From contig JAIQDT010001653.1 in assembly GCA_021521415.1 (NCBI GenBank), positions 124,001 to 188,000 on the forward strand: a DNA stretch of 64,000 nt. Reading direction: 5' to 3'. The translations under genes were made by a program, and so were the position numbers. This DNA comes from Bidens hawaiensis (Eukaryota > Streptophyta > Magnoliopsida > Asterales > Asteraceae). The notes beneath the pieces are model-generated. The model was not told the DNA's origin and searched no databases. It worked only from the letters and a program-made list of their open reading frames with translations. Shown here piece by piece: positions 21,892-34,214 of this stretch; within the stretch, counting starts at the first letter, position 1, and every line of letters begins with the position of its first letter.

Positions 21892-22243
21892 TAAATCAGG
21901 TTTTGATTTAAGTTTCAGTTGATTTGCTATTTTAATCGTATTGTTTGGATTCGTAGTATAGGATTGGTTTATTGTTAAAAAGCGAAACAACTAACCACAA
22001 ATATGTTTGTCTTTTCATATAACTTAAGGTCATTTTCATCATTTAAAATGTTTTTTTTTTCCTAAATTTAATTTAAATCAGAGGCCCTATCCAAACGGGG
22101 GCCTAAAGTCGTAACTTTCCTCTTAGAGTCAGCCCTGGTCACAAGTTTGGAAGCAACGATAGTAGATACAAGCTCGGGAGGGTAAACAATTGGTTCATTG
22201 TGCACAATAATCTAATTATGAAATTGGTGTTCTATTAGCAAGG

Positions 22244-22960
22244 TCCCCCGATACCCGTACCTGTACACGAAAGTACCCGTACCTAAAATCAGTAAATCTT
22301 GGTACCCATACCCGTACCCGAATTATATGGTACGAGTACGGGTACGAGTACAGGTACTTTGAGTACAGTACTCGCTTCGATACCCATTTGTTGTTTTTTT
22401 AAATCTCCACTAAACTAGGTAACGGTACGGTACCGACAATCAATTATCTATAATACCAAAACCGTATACCACAACCAGAATTGTAATACCGCAACCTAAA
22501 CTAAAAATGAAACAAATCAACCATAATATAAAATTTATTCCCTTTTTCTTTACTTTGTTTATTGTTTCAACAATTTATATAGAAAAACAAGAGCGAAAGT
22601 TAATACATGTTATTTAATGATATACACAATTACACATACATGAAATAAAAATATACGAATACACAATATATGAATATACATATATAGATTGAAAATTAAC
22701 TTATTCAACTAATATATATATATATTATGTTTTGAAAATCTCGTTTGAAAATTAAGTCATGAGTGTTGGAAATCTAATAAAAGCCCCTACATATTCTAAA
22801 TGGGTACCGGTACCTGTAATACCCGTACATGTAACCGAAAGTACTCGTACCTATAATCAGTAAATTGGGTACCCATACCCGTACCCAATAGATATGTACG
22901 GGTACAGGTACGGATACGGGTATTCGGGAATAAAATCTCGTCCCTACTCCTAGGTGATTG
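22244..22960. mobile_element. MITE-like element built of GGTACCCGTACC motifs
   Basis: Present in unit A but absent from unit B. The ends are loosely inverted (CCCGATACCCGTACCTG on the left, CAGGTACGGATACGGG on the right). The inside repeats CCCGTACC and GGTACGGG on both strands, with a ~60-bp direct repeat (22262-22325 and 22815-22880, sharing AATCAGTAAAT). The TSD is not clear. Probably a non-autonomous TIR element with subterminal repeats. Confidence 0.5.
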
Positions 22961-23120
22961 GACCCATTGTTTATCATCAGCAATCCGTCATTATACGAGC
23001 ATTCATGGTAAATCATGATTTTGTTAATAATATGAAGAATATTTTGTAATCTATAGACTTTTGTGCTTTTGTTAAATGTTTATGCTACGTGGTGGTTTAG
23101 TTTGGATAAGGGGTGAAGCC

Positions 23121-23331
23121 TGACAAAATATATATTATTGTTGTGAAACAAGCCTAATAACCAAAGAATAAGAGAAGACATGTATGGAGAAAAGGATGAG
23201 ATTTTATGAATAAGATGTATCTTACAATAGGGTACAATGAGATATATATATATATATAAGAGAAGATAACTTGGAGAAAAAACATAATCTATATTTGGTA
23301 TTGATAACCACAATATTATATATTTATAACA
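23121..23331 (-). repeat. 3' LTR of the copia element (short)
   Basis: 211 bp, starting TGTTATAAATATATAATATTG in - orientation and ending TTTTGTCA. It follows the tract GATAACCAAGGGGGAG (23332-23347), a typical copia PPT. It contains a TA run at about 23241-23259. Confidence 0.6.
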
Positions 23332-24639
23332 CTCCCCCTTGGTTATCAACATAATACACTTAAAGATGTTGCATCATTAAAAACTTTGCTTGAAAAACCC
23401 AGTGGGACAAAACCATAGCTAAGGGAAAAAGAGTGCAACGCGTATTATCTCCCCCTGATTTATATATCCATTAAAATGGTAAATATTGATACTCTGTGAA
23501 TGTTGTCCAAAACTTTTGTAGTCAGTCCATTGCATCTTCAGCCATTGACTTGCGAATTCTTAGGTTGAATAACGTTTCATGATCTTCACTTGAAAACTTC
23601 TATTGCTTCATCTGGTAAACACTATGATCTTATTGTTAACTCATTCTGATGTCTCCTAGCTGGACACATGCCGATAAAATAAATAATGAAAATAATAATC
23701 ATATATAGCTAACAGTACGACATACTGCACATATGCATTTAACTATGGTATTTCCGAACCAATAATATTTCATATTCAGATAGGAAATGTATAGAGTGAA
23801 TTGTTGTACATCCTTTAAAGTACTCAAAGAATGAATCTTGTCTTTGATAAATTGTCTCAACATTTCAGATGTACTTTGATAGATTGATAAACATATAATT
23901 ACACATATACTCCAACCGCAGGTCGAGAAATAATCACATCGTGCTCTCGATGATGTGTACATTATCACTGTTAACTGTGATTATATGAACCTTTAAGAAT
24001 AAAATTTTGATAAAAGTATGGCTAATGATATCCAACTTATCTCCTTCCTTATCAAAATATTTATTGGTTGTGCAACGCTCAATCCGACTATATTAGTCCA
24101 TACGCAATAAGCATAACTCTATGCATTTCCAATATATCATGAACTTCTTTCCAACTTGACAAATTATGCATGTGTATTCACTTTTCTAGGATTTTTGCTA
24201 CATAAACTTGCTCATTTAACACATCAATTTTGTATCACATATCAAAAATCCACATTGTACCATTTCTTTGTTTATTAAGATTTCTACTCATCATGTAGAT
24301 TCTCTTCTATGTGTATACTTATTGATGCACAAGAATTCCATCATTAAGATGTATCATTTAACCTTTCAGGTATTCAACTACCTTAGGAAACTCTTTAGGA
24401 GTTCTGTTTATGTTCAACATATTCAATAATCGTAACATATTCAAATGTGAATCTTCATACAACATGAGTCATAGTGTTCTCGAGAATTTAATATACATGA
24501 TTTGATAATTCAAATCCTTCGAAAACTTTCTTGTAAACTTTCAATATCAACTGAATCACAACATTTATAAGACGCATATCAATTCACTCTTTGTATTACC
24601 AGACTATTTAGGTATCGGAAAGTCATTGCTTCCACCATT

Positions 24640-24910
24640 GGAGAATGCGTCTCCTCATAATTAATCATGTGTCTTTGCAAAATCCTCGTGCCACCAATTT
24701 TGCCTTATATCACTTTATTGAATTTTCATAACTCACACAAAAGACCCGTTTGTATCTAACACATTTTACAATTTTAGTTGTACAGACTGTTGGTCTAAAA
24801 AACTTTCCGTTATATAGAGAATTTAATCTGCCCTGTTTGCGTCTTTCCACTTTGGCCAATCATATTGCATAGGCAGATCTTAAATCTTGATCCTCATCAT
24901 TTTTAAGCGC
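24640..24910 (-). pseudogene. Copia reverse transcriptase start, fragment
   Basis: Conceptual - strand translation gives YKRVFCV followed by YKAKLVARGF, the N-terminal landmark of copia RT (usually GxKWVFxxK ... YKARLVAxGF), and a Trp-Pro-Lys-Trp stretch upstream in a second frame. Stops and frameshifts are frequent. The rest of pol up to ~27000 is too eroded to assign. Confidence 0.6.
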
Positions 24911-27409
24911 TATATTATATACAATAACGACGTCGATTTTATTTCGATTTCATATATCTTTTAGACATGATAAAATATAATTTACCGAGAGCTCTTTATT
25001 TTCAGGTACCTGGGGTTCTATGGAAATCATCATGTCTAATGTCTTTCAAGAGACATTATTACTATACTTCGACTTGACCATCTTTATTACTTGCTCCAAT
25101 TTTCGAGGAATCATTATTCTTGGAATTGATTAGTCTTCCATGGTTCAAGCGTGCTTTAGACTCACGAGTCATTACCAATGTATGGTTGTCCTTCCAGGAC
25201 GCTTATTTTAATTGGAGCATAAGTAGTTGATTTATGTGACTTTGTCACTCTTCATAGGTTAGTGTACGCGTCTGGTAATTGATTCATTATTTTTTTAATG
25301 AATTATCCTTTGAACTTTTCTTTTTTGTTCGTATAGTTTACTTTGAAGATCAATGATAATTCATTCTAGCCCATTTCTTTTTCCAACTGCATTATATATC
25401 CCCCTAATGTTGGGAATGTTAACTCACTTATAGTATAAACTAATAAGTTTTAACCTTATCTCTCATTAATAGCTCTAAAAAACTAACAATATATAAGTGT
25501 TTCATACCCAACATAAAATCTCAACCTCCAATGAGGTTCCATCTTTGTGTGTTAAGGTGGATCAATTTCATTACATATCACACAACCAAAATCTTTGATG
25601 GGAAGTACATGGTTATGACCAAAACCAACTTTAATGGAGATTAGATGTTATACATGTTGGCTTAATGTGAATTAATTTTAGGACATGTAAAATCATATGT
25701 ACTCATATACAAGCATGAACCTTTGCTCACGTGATCACTGGCTTTGCAACCAGTTATAGACGTTGAATAATCGCCTTCAACAAAAACAATTCGCGTAAGA
25801 ACATACTCTGTATGAAGTTCAACATTTTTCCAATGATCATTAAGTTTATTCTTATTACCAAAAGATTATCATAATTTGGAATAATATGCCCGCTATATCA
25901 TTAGCTAAGCCAAATTCTCACAAAGTTCAGGTTGTGAAATTGATAACCATTTAGACGATACATCGATTTAGAAAAAAGCTAAATGGTATCATGTTGGGAT
26001 GTTCATATCCTTTAAAATTTCCCGAGTATTTAGGGATTCTCACCCTACTTTTGTTGGCAATAAGCAAGTTCACTTGAGAGAAAACTTTGCATGTTCAAAT
26101 ATCATGAAGAAGCTTTCGGTCATGCCATTAGATAATCATGATCCATAAATTTCAAGTTTATGATCGTATATGTATTATGCTTCTATAATACAATATAATA
26201 AATATGAGAGAACATTGTATTGTCATTTAAAGCGATCATGTGATTCCACTTTTATATTTCCGTATGTTGTCCTCATATAATCAATCCCTTTGCCACTTCT
26301 GGTGGTCGATCTCATTATTAATATAATCATCGTTACAAATTTCTCAATTATATCAATGATTGCATTGATCAATACATTGTCACATGCACTTAAGAGAATG
26401 GTATAAAACCAAACCAAACCATTTCCATGGTTTATTCATAATTTTCTCCAACACGGATACTAAATCACTTCAAATGTTTCATACATTTTAATGATATGCT
26501 ACTTCAGGAGCATATTTGAGGTTTGATAAATGAAAATTGGTCTTATTCATGTTTTTCCACATAATTAATCTTCTCTTTATATAACAAGTATTGAGAAAGT
26601 AATTACATGAATGAGTCATGTAAGATTTATCATGCTAATATTTTATAACCTTCAATAATGATATCTAGGGAGAATGACATTTTAGGTGTCATATCTAAGC
26701 ATATTTTTATTTTTCCATGAGATTAATAATAAACCATAACTTGGTGTACTTGTTCTATCAATACTATCTGATAGATTACACACAATACTAAATAGTAAAC
26801 ATGCCATTATAAAACAAATTATAATAACTTTAAGTTATCTTTTATATTAATTACCTTTAACAAGGTAATATTCATTGACATATGCAAGTGGTACAAATAT
26901 GTATTTGCTTATGAATTTTTTTTTGTTAAAACTAATGTATTAAGCCACCCAAAAATAGAACACATACACTAACCAAATTATATATCTATCTTTTGAGAAC
27001 GAAAATCAATATTCTAAAAGTAGTATCTTTTGACATCATATTCACTCGTCAATTTATATAACTAACATAACCATAGTTTGTTTAAGCTAAAGAAATGACT
27101 AGTTATATCATTATCTAGCTACATCATATAATAACCAATATCAAACATTGCAATTTAGAGAACCAATAAATTATAGCAAAATAATAATTGTAATATACAT
27201 CATTTAATACTACAAAAGTATATATTCTCGGTATCATGCAATCAATTAATCTAGTTTTTCTCAATACTAACTGAATTTATTTCATATATCACTACGCATA
27301 CGAAAATAACTATCTAGTAGATGTATGATTTACTTTGTTTCAATAAGACTTTGTATTTTCATGTAAGGCCCTGGTCCCGGTGCCCTACCTTGGCGTTGGA
27401 TTTATTCAT

Positions 27410-28043
27410 TGTTTTGGATAAAAATCAGCTAAGGATAATGTATCCAAATCCGTAAAAGTGAGGAATAGTGCTATGCTAATAACAATGATTATATGAACGA
27501 AAATGGAGTGAACACCGAGATTTGTTGCGAGGAAAAACCCTTTGATCTTGTTCAGATCAAAAGAAAAAAACCCCGGGTGATGACAACTCGTCGATCACCA
27601 ATTTATTAATAAAAAAAGGGTTACGATGGTTGTGGAGATTAGATCGATGTTATAGTAGTAGCTAACGTGTATAGAGAGAATAATGAGTTCTGCTCTAAGA
27701 GTGTGTGAGTACAAGTGATATATCTAATCGATCATATCTCAATGATTATAAAGAAAATAAATACAACAATAAGTCCTATCTTTCCGCCACTATTCCACTA
27801 GTCTTCCAACGTTCATTGACCACGTGCTGGTAGCTTCTAGTAGCAAAATTTAAGGTGGACCAAGTCACATAGACGTTACTTCTGTTGAACAATAAACTAC
27901 ACACATGAAACAATTGTTAATTATATTAACCTCTGAGGATCCTTGATCTTCGACATGGTTCTGGAGCTCTTCGGGAGGATAACTGATCCAGACATATCTT
28001 CAAGGATAATATATCCTCAGTAGAGAAAATATCAGTCCTAACA
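27410..28043. mobile_element. Solo LTR, probably Ty1/copia, nested
   Basis: 634 bp, TGTTTTGGATAAAA to GTCCTAACA, with the TGTT...AACA ends typical of copia. Flanked by TTCAT (27405-27409) and CTCAT (28044-28048). The homologous LTR at 40851 has GGATTTACTCATAAACGC at the same point without the insert, which confirms both borders. Confidence 0.8.
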
Positions 28044-28466
28044 CTCATAAACATAGTTCTAAATATCAGAGTTAATTAAAATTTTCGCGGAATAATAATA
28101 AGAATCAACCATCCATTACAAACATTCGTAACTTGTCTTTTAAAACATAACATAAATGATAATATCAAAACATCATGACAAGTCTTTAGATGCCAGCCTC
28201 TTCAGACCCTACCATGTGTCTCCCTCAAGCCAGTTGTCTCGGTCGATAATCCTGCGTGCATACTAAAAGTCAGCTACGCTGAGTGAGTTCTAGTTAATTA
28301 GATGACATGCAATACATTCTCATACTTACATATGCACCCGAAGGTATATACCTTCATATTTAATTACATACTTACATACATATGTACTTTCATTCTTTCT
28401 TTCATACTTAAATACATACTTTCATTCACACATATACGTTTTAACGAGCATTCCGCCCTATAACCT

Positions 28467-28620
28467 TCGCCGATATTATTAGGGCCAGTTCTCTACATTC
28501 GTCGATATTATTAGGGTCGGTTCCCTACATTCTCAAATATTATTAGGGTCAGTTCTCTACATTCGTCAATATTATTAGGGTCGGTTCCCTACATTCGCCG
28601 ACATTATTAGGGTCGGTCCC
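28467..28620. repeat. ATATTATTAGGGTC minisatellite, five units
   Basis: Five units of about 30-35 bp with the core ATTATTAGGG followed by CGGTTCCCTACATTCG or a variant. The equivalent place in the sister LTR (41301-41425) has four units with a different second half (CCGGTACCCATCATCCTCGG). Confidence 0.85.
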
Positions 28621-28855
28621 CTTTTCTAACTATACATTCCATACCTTTCTATACATTTATAATTATAACTTCCATACGTTCATACATCATTTATACATCA
28701 TATAAATATATCAATCATATCTTTAAACTATCCCTTTACGGTACATGCAATATCCGAAGATCGTTCATGCTTCGTCAAGCATTCATTCATACATAAATCA
28801 TATAAGACATACACTTACCACTTAAGGTAAGTGTATTAACTAATCACGTCGAGTA

Positions 28856-30865
28856 TGTCACACCCAAACCTACGGCGGAACTGCCGAGGCGCGAACTGAT
28901 TGTCACAGCTCTCAAGGTTACTATCATACACAATATAAGTTTCAATATCTATTTAATAATTTCAAATAAAACAAATATTCATTACAATATCCAAAAAACA
29001 AATAAGACATCAAACAATTATAAAATCTTATTAATATTGTCTCAATTAATTTCTTCTAGCATAAATCCTTAAGTGATATTCTAACTTTAATTACTTCACA
29101 TCAAACGATAACCTGCATATGCGTTGAAAATAATATAGTTTGTCAATACAAGGTTGAGTGATCAATACACCAGTTTAAATGTACATATATTGTAGTATAA
29201 AAATAAGTAGTGCAACAAGTCATATGAGAATAACAAATTAACCAAATGAGCAAGTATAACTGAGATGTCGAGAAACACAAAGCTATAACGACTGGCGTAT
29301 GATCATACTAGACCGAGATTATGTTGAACCTCTCCAAATGCGGAAGCATACAAAGCAAATAAGCACATAAACAAGTAAGGTATAAGTTGTTAACACATAA
29401 GACAAAGTTGCAGTTTTGTGTATAAGTATATATGAAAAAGTACAATTTACGCATATGTCCCCAAAACAGTATGAAAACGAGCAAAAAGAGGGGAATGTGG
29501 TACTCACCTTAAAGACGAACGAGGATGATTAAGATAATGAGAATGAGGAAAAGAATCACACGTGAACGTTAAAGCCTATGAGAAATCAAGAGTAACGAAT
29601 ACGCTTAAGTAACGATTTAAGATTGATTACAACAACTCGATAATCATTAATAAGTAAATATTATAATAATATAATATTATCTAAGGATTTATAAAATAAA
29701 ATGATTAGTTAACTTAATAAAACACATCTTGAAAAATATTACTTTTATTTTTATAAATATAAATATATATAGATACTTTACATGATTTTTGTATATAAAT
29801 ATTAGATTTTCAGTATATATATATATATATCCGTATATACACGAACGAAAATGTGGGTTAAACGAGTATTATAAAGTTGGTTTTCATAAAAAAAATGGTT
29901 TTATGTAGATATTGTTATTATTATTATTAATATAATTACTTAATGATTTAAAGAATTAAATAAAAATATAACTAAAAACCCGGGGGTGCAGGGGGTCGAA
30001 CCTGCGACCTCCCCCCCCCCCCCACGGTACTCTCGTGTCTAACTGGGTTAACCAACATCTTGCATTCAAAATCGTTTCATGTAGTTATTAACAATAACAG
30101 AAACAACTAGGATTTGAACAAAACCTAGAAATCAAATTGATCAAATCTGTGTATAATTAATCAAAAAAAACTTAGGGCTTTTGATCTACATAGACTCGCG
30201 ATCAAAACCCCATCATCAATTAACTTTACACGGGATAACCTAACTGGGCAGAACAGGGGCGGCGTAAGAAGATGATGAACGAGTATAAAAACGACCAAAA
30301 TAATCTAATTAAATAGAGGGGAAACGTCGGCTAGGGTTTAAAGAACGTATCTGTTAATTTAATTGAGATATTACGAAGGATATCTTGTTGAACAAGTCCA
30401 TACAGTTGTCGGCTTCGTAATTACGGAAGATCGAATTAAATTTGATTGTATTAACATAAATGTCGTGTCGGTATGGCCAAAATAAGTATGTATATCATTT
30501 GATTGATTCAATTTCCAAGTTTTTGTGTCGATAATTTAGGTTAAAGTCAATCAATTGTAACCGAGTTTAAGGAAATAGGGTACGGGTTAAGGATTCGGAT
30601 CAGAATACGGGTCATGGATATCCAGTTTGTGTAATGGGTTATAATATAATTGCAGATTAGACCTTGTAAATTGGGATTGGGAACAAAAGGGATAAAACTA
30701 TATATTTTGGGCTAAAAGTGTGAAATCAATAAAGATTAATTATAAACAATTTAATATAAATAAAATAATCAAACTAGTTCGATAAACGCAATATTTTTAC
30801 TAAAAATAGCCCGAACATTGAACCGAATCGGATAAAAGTATAAGTTCGAAACCCGAGTTGTTACA
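28856..30865 (-). repeat. 3' LTR of the gag-only element
   Basis: 2,010 bp, TGTAACAACTCGGG to GGTGTGACA in element orientation. Palindrome GTATGATCATAC at 29297-29308, U5 hairpin (CGGC/GCCG) at 28873-28886, a run of 13 C at 30011-30023, and a T-arm-like motif GGTTCGACCCC (- strand) at 29992-30002. Confidence 0.92.
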
Positions 30866-30883
30866 GTCTCCCATACTTTAGGG
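30866..30883 (-). promoter_or_regulatory. Polypurine tract and adjacent hairpin
   Basis: - strand CCCTAAAGTATGGGAGAC abuts the LTR start TGTAACAACTC. A perfect 7-bp stem with a 3-nt loop (AATTTCG/CGAAATT, 30884-30900) lies immediately upstream, as at 8424-8440. Confidence 0.72.
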
Positions 30884-31577
30884 AATTTCGTCCCGAAATT
30901 AAGAAAAACTATAACAACACCATTAAATAAATAAAAAAGTACATAAGATTTAAAATTAAAATCATAATACAGAACTTTGGATAGTTGAAGTAACGCTCCA
31001 AATGAAAATCCGATAAGGGCACTTATATATATGATGTACCAGCGGTGTATCCACCTTGTTCTTATCATCTTTATATTCGTACAATTATCTCAACTACTTC
31101 TGGTTCTTTATTATGACACACAAAAATTCGGATTATGATTTTCATGCAAGGACTTTAGTAATTATGTATGTATCCATAATTACTTAGATCATCGGATGGT
31201 CCACATAACTCGTCCCATTGTGTGGGTTACAAAATGTTTAAGTAAAACATGGTTTTTGAGGGATTTGTTTTTCTTCTAAGGAGTTTTAGTATAAAAAACG
31301 ATTCCAAAATTTGCAATGGAATTTTAGTAAAACATTTCAAAAATATAAGTATTTGAAGAAGACATCACTTATGAAGGTAAAATAAATAAGATAAAAGTAA
31401 ACTTTAACAATCTATGTAAACAAAAGGAACTTTATTCATAAGATAACTTATAAAAGATAAATAATTCAAATGCGAGATAATCCAAGGCCATAAAGAGGCG
31501 TTACAATAATTAAGAAAAGACAAATTAATCAAGATAGACAAAGGGAACGTCAAAAGTCTTCACGGTCGTTGAGTAGC
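30884..31577 (-). other. Conserved non-coding 3' internal block of the gag-only element
   Basis: Non-coding and AT-rich. The best matches to the gag-only element at 1-5784 are 31210-31228 (AACCCACACAATGGGACGA on the - strand) and 31012-31043 (TACATCATATATATAAGTGC on the - strand). The order and spacing of these blocks are the same in both elements, although their LTRs differ strongly. Confidence 0.6.
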
Positions 31578-32985
31578 TTAATTGACTTGGCTTGAAGCAC
31601 CATGAGGAGTTGCATGAGTAGGAGTGGTTGAGGTAGCTTGGCTTGGAATAGCTTGAATCGGTTGAGCTTGCATAGCAGGGGCTTGAGCAAAGTAGGCTTG
31701 GTATACTTGAGCTTGGGGATACGGAACTTGATAGGGTTGGGTTAAGTAAGGTTGACTTGGATTGATAAGAGGAGCTTGCAAGACATGAGCTGGTTCAGTT
31801 TGAATTTGGTGAGCATGGGTTAAGTAGCCGGGTGTAGTCACGGTTTGGGCTTGATGGGCATGGATAAATTGAGGGCACACATTACGAAGATGATTTTGAT
31901 CTTCACAATTATAGCAAGCACGGTTATTAGGAACACCGGGTTGAGCACGTGAGGTGGTGTGTGCATTTGGCGGGATACGGCAAGTGTTAGCAAGGTAGCC
32001 ATAAAGGTTGCATTGGGTACAAAGTCGGCAAGGGGTTTGGGGAGAGTGATGAAAGTTACACTTGGCACATAGGGGATGAGGACCAAGGTAAGTCTTCTTG
32101 TTAGGGGTAATTTGGTGTTGGTTAGGAGGAGGTTGGCTATTGGGTTGGTTAACAGCATAGGCTTTACGCTTGTTGTTGTGGTTTTTGTTGCGGTGATTCT
32201 TGTAGGAAGGCTTAGTCTCAGCTTCAGCATCAGAAGAGGAGTCGGTCTTAGTCTTGTCGGGAGTAGGCTTGGAATCCTTGCGAGACAAGGTTCCATCCCT
32301 AACATGACTATCAGTGAGAGAGGCAGGTAGGTCCATCGCCTCACCAATGGTTAACGTGTCACGACTCATCATGGCACCACGGAAAAGGATCGGAAGACTG
32401 CAAATGTACTTCTGAATACCGCGAGTCTCAGGGTTTACCAAATGGGGCACAATACAGCTAAGCTCGCGGAACCGGTTAAAGTAGGCGGAGTTATCCCCAC
32501 CAATCTGCTTAAGTTCCCAGAATTCGGCTTCGAGTCTCTGCAGCTCATGTTCCGGGAAAAACTCTTTCTTCATTGCTTCTTTAAGTTCCTCCCAAGGCAT
32601 GGATACAACCAAGTCAAACCCTTGGTCATTCCTCAGGGCATTCCACCAAATGACAGCTCGACCTTCGAACTTGCTCGAGGCGAACTTAGTCCATTTGGTG
32701 TCCGGACATTCACAGTGGATGAAAATATTTCCATCTCTTTAAACCATTGCAGCAATTTGGTGGCGTTTTCCTCACCAAGAAAGGATGGGGGTTTAGTGCT
32801 CAGGAAGTTGCGGAAATCAGAATTGTTCGGTGCGGCCGAAGTAGTAGATCCATTGGAGTTAAGGCTTTGGATTTGAGTGATGATTGTGGGCATTGCAGCA
32901 GCAAATTCCTTTGTGATTCTACCAGCCAAGCGGCGATCGCATGAACCGGATGAACGTTGGTGGCAACGGTGGTTTCTTAGAGACG
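31578..32985 (-). pseudogene. gag: gag of the gag-only element, one frameshift
   Basis: The gag core is recognisable: LLQWFKEME, then a single-base deletion near 32735 shifts the frame before the expected ECPD, then WEELKEAMKKEFFPEHELQRLEAEFWELKQ, FRELSCIVPHL and LPILFRGAM. The Cys/His array CAKCNFHHSP-CRLCTQCNLYGY-C is followed by the zinc knuckle CYNCEDQNHLRNVC, intact. The tail is Gln/Ala/Pro-rich and ends in ASSQVN at a stop (31578-31580), similar to the SQV end of the gag at 3507. The start codon seen in homologues is AAG here (near 32985). Apart from these two lesions the frame is long and clean, so it decayed recently. Confidence 0.88.
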
Positions 32986-32989
32986 ACTT

Positions 32990-34198
32990 ACTAGAGGGAT
33001 TAAAAATAAAGATTTATAAGATGAAGAGTAAATTGAGGAAATCATAAGAATAGTAAATGTTTAGTTATGTGGAAATCATAATGTTGTCTTAGGAAGTAAG
33101 GGGATTTGCACCTTAAATATTTAATGTAAAAGACTATAAGATGAGAGGGGGTACATTGCGTAAATAATTCTTAAATGATGTAGTCAATAAGTTTAATGTC
33201 TGGTGACTACATGAGGAGTTAAGTCAGTTTAAAATTTAGATTATTAAGTTTACAATAAACTAACGAAATATAAATTGTGGATGTTGGCCTCCCATGAGCT
33301 TTCCATGGCAATTTGAATGGCCCAACGAACTAACGAATAAAAACTGAGTTGGACAGCCCATAAGTGTTACATGGCAATTTGTTTGTCCCAACTAATTAAC
33401 GAATTAACAATGCAATGAAGCTTGTCGGCCCAATGAGCGTTACACGGCGTTTTAACCGACCAAACTAAATAACGAACTATCAAAATAAATATGGGTGGTC
33501 GGAGTATCTTGTGGACCACCACGTTTGATTACTCTAACAAAAATACGAAGACAAGTTAAGAAATGGATAGTAGGAGTGCCCATGGGTTCCATGGATATTT
33601 CACCCAACTAACCATTTAAATAACAGAACACAATAATCGGGAAAACCGAGTTTTAGCCATGAACCACCGTGAATTCGGTTTAAAAAAATATTATATGGAT
33701 GCAACCACTAATGTGGTCACGGTTGACAGCTTAGGTTGTCGGTCATATGGCATTTTCGGGTCTCGCTTGGGTCTATAAGGTTGAGTACTATGGTCAGGTT
33801 ATCACCCAGGTAAGGAATATCGTCTTACCTTTGGCTCTTGGAACCGTTTTGCCAGTGCCCAACTCACCGTTTCTCTTCTCCTTTCATATATCATAGGAAC
33901 ATGCCACATAACCTAGCCCTAAGGTGAACGATCGAAAACAACAGGTGAGAATTCTTAATGAATTTCCCGAAAATAAAAGCAATCTAATTTTCGAAAAGTT
34001 TTCTTTGAATGTTGAGACATAGCCTCGGAGTTTGTGTGTGTGTGTGTGTGTAAAACAATACAATATATAATAAATAAATAATTATGTAAGAAAGCTGTAA
34101 ACAATTTAATTTGAACACATAAAGGTAAATAGATAGGCACGTATGGGGCTCCTAAACATGTGTCTAAGGCAATTTCTAACGACCTATCTTAAACCTTT
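32990..34198 (-). other. 5' leader of the gag-only element
   Basis: About 1.2 kb without coding potential between PBS and gag. Three passages near 33280-33460 repeat the theme TGGCAATTTG...CCCAAC. A (TG)n run lies at 34033-34050. Confidence 0.65.
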
Positions 34199-34211
34199 GG
34201 CTCTGATACCA
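34199..34211 (-). promoter_or_regulatory. Primer binding site, tRNA-iMet
   Basis: - strand TGGTATCAGAGCC, 3 nt from the 5' LTR end at 34215. Same primer as the pol-encoding elements in this window. Confidence 0.92.
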
Positions 34212-34214
34212 ATC

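Larger units (their letters stand above)
20530..23120. repeat. Local duplication unit A
   Basis: Long collinear similarity to 54487-58000. Examples are the stretches at 20555-20640 and 54515-54610, at 21480-21740 and 55230-55500, at 21790-21960 and 55565-55700, at 22080-22240 and 57110-57275, and at 22975-23090 and 57875-57985. Between them lie copy-specific insertions. The unit is not a recognisable transposon. It contains a short open tail (see 21796) and what looks like a 3' UTR-like AT-rich region. The unit is cut at 23121 by a copia element and appears to resume at 39411. Confidence 0.7.
23121..27361 (-). mobile_element. Degenerate Ty1/copia retrotransposon
   Basis: One short LTR (23121-23331) preceded, in - orientation, by a G-rich PPT (CCAAGGGGGAG). 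The internal region extends to about 27361 with scattered, stop-ridden pol similarity; the clearest piece is near 24640-24910. The typical copia segment around 23345-23460 (GAAAAACCCAGTGGGACAAA) is readable. No matching 5' LTR was found, so the right limit is set by the next element and is uncertain. Confidence 0.6.

Noticed and set aside
29985..30060. Possible functional tRNA gene in the LTR
   Set aside because: Only a T-arm-like motif and a weak A-box-like piece; the middle is a homopolymer C run, so no cloverleaf forms.
32076..32944. + strand ORFs of 65-144 codons
   Set aside because: Antisense shadows of the gag at 31578-32985.
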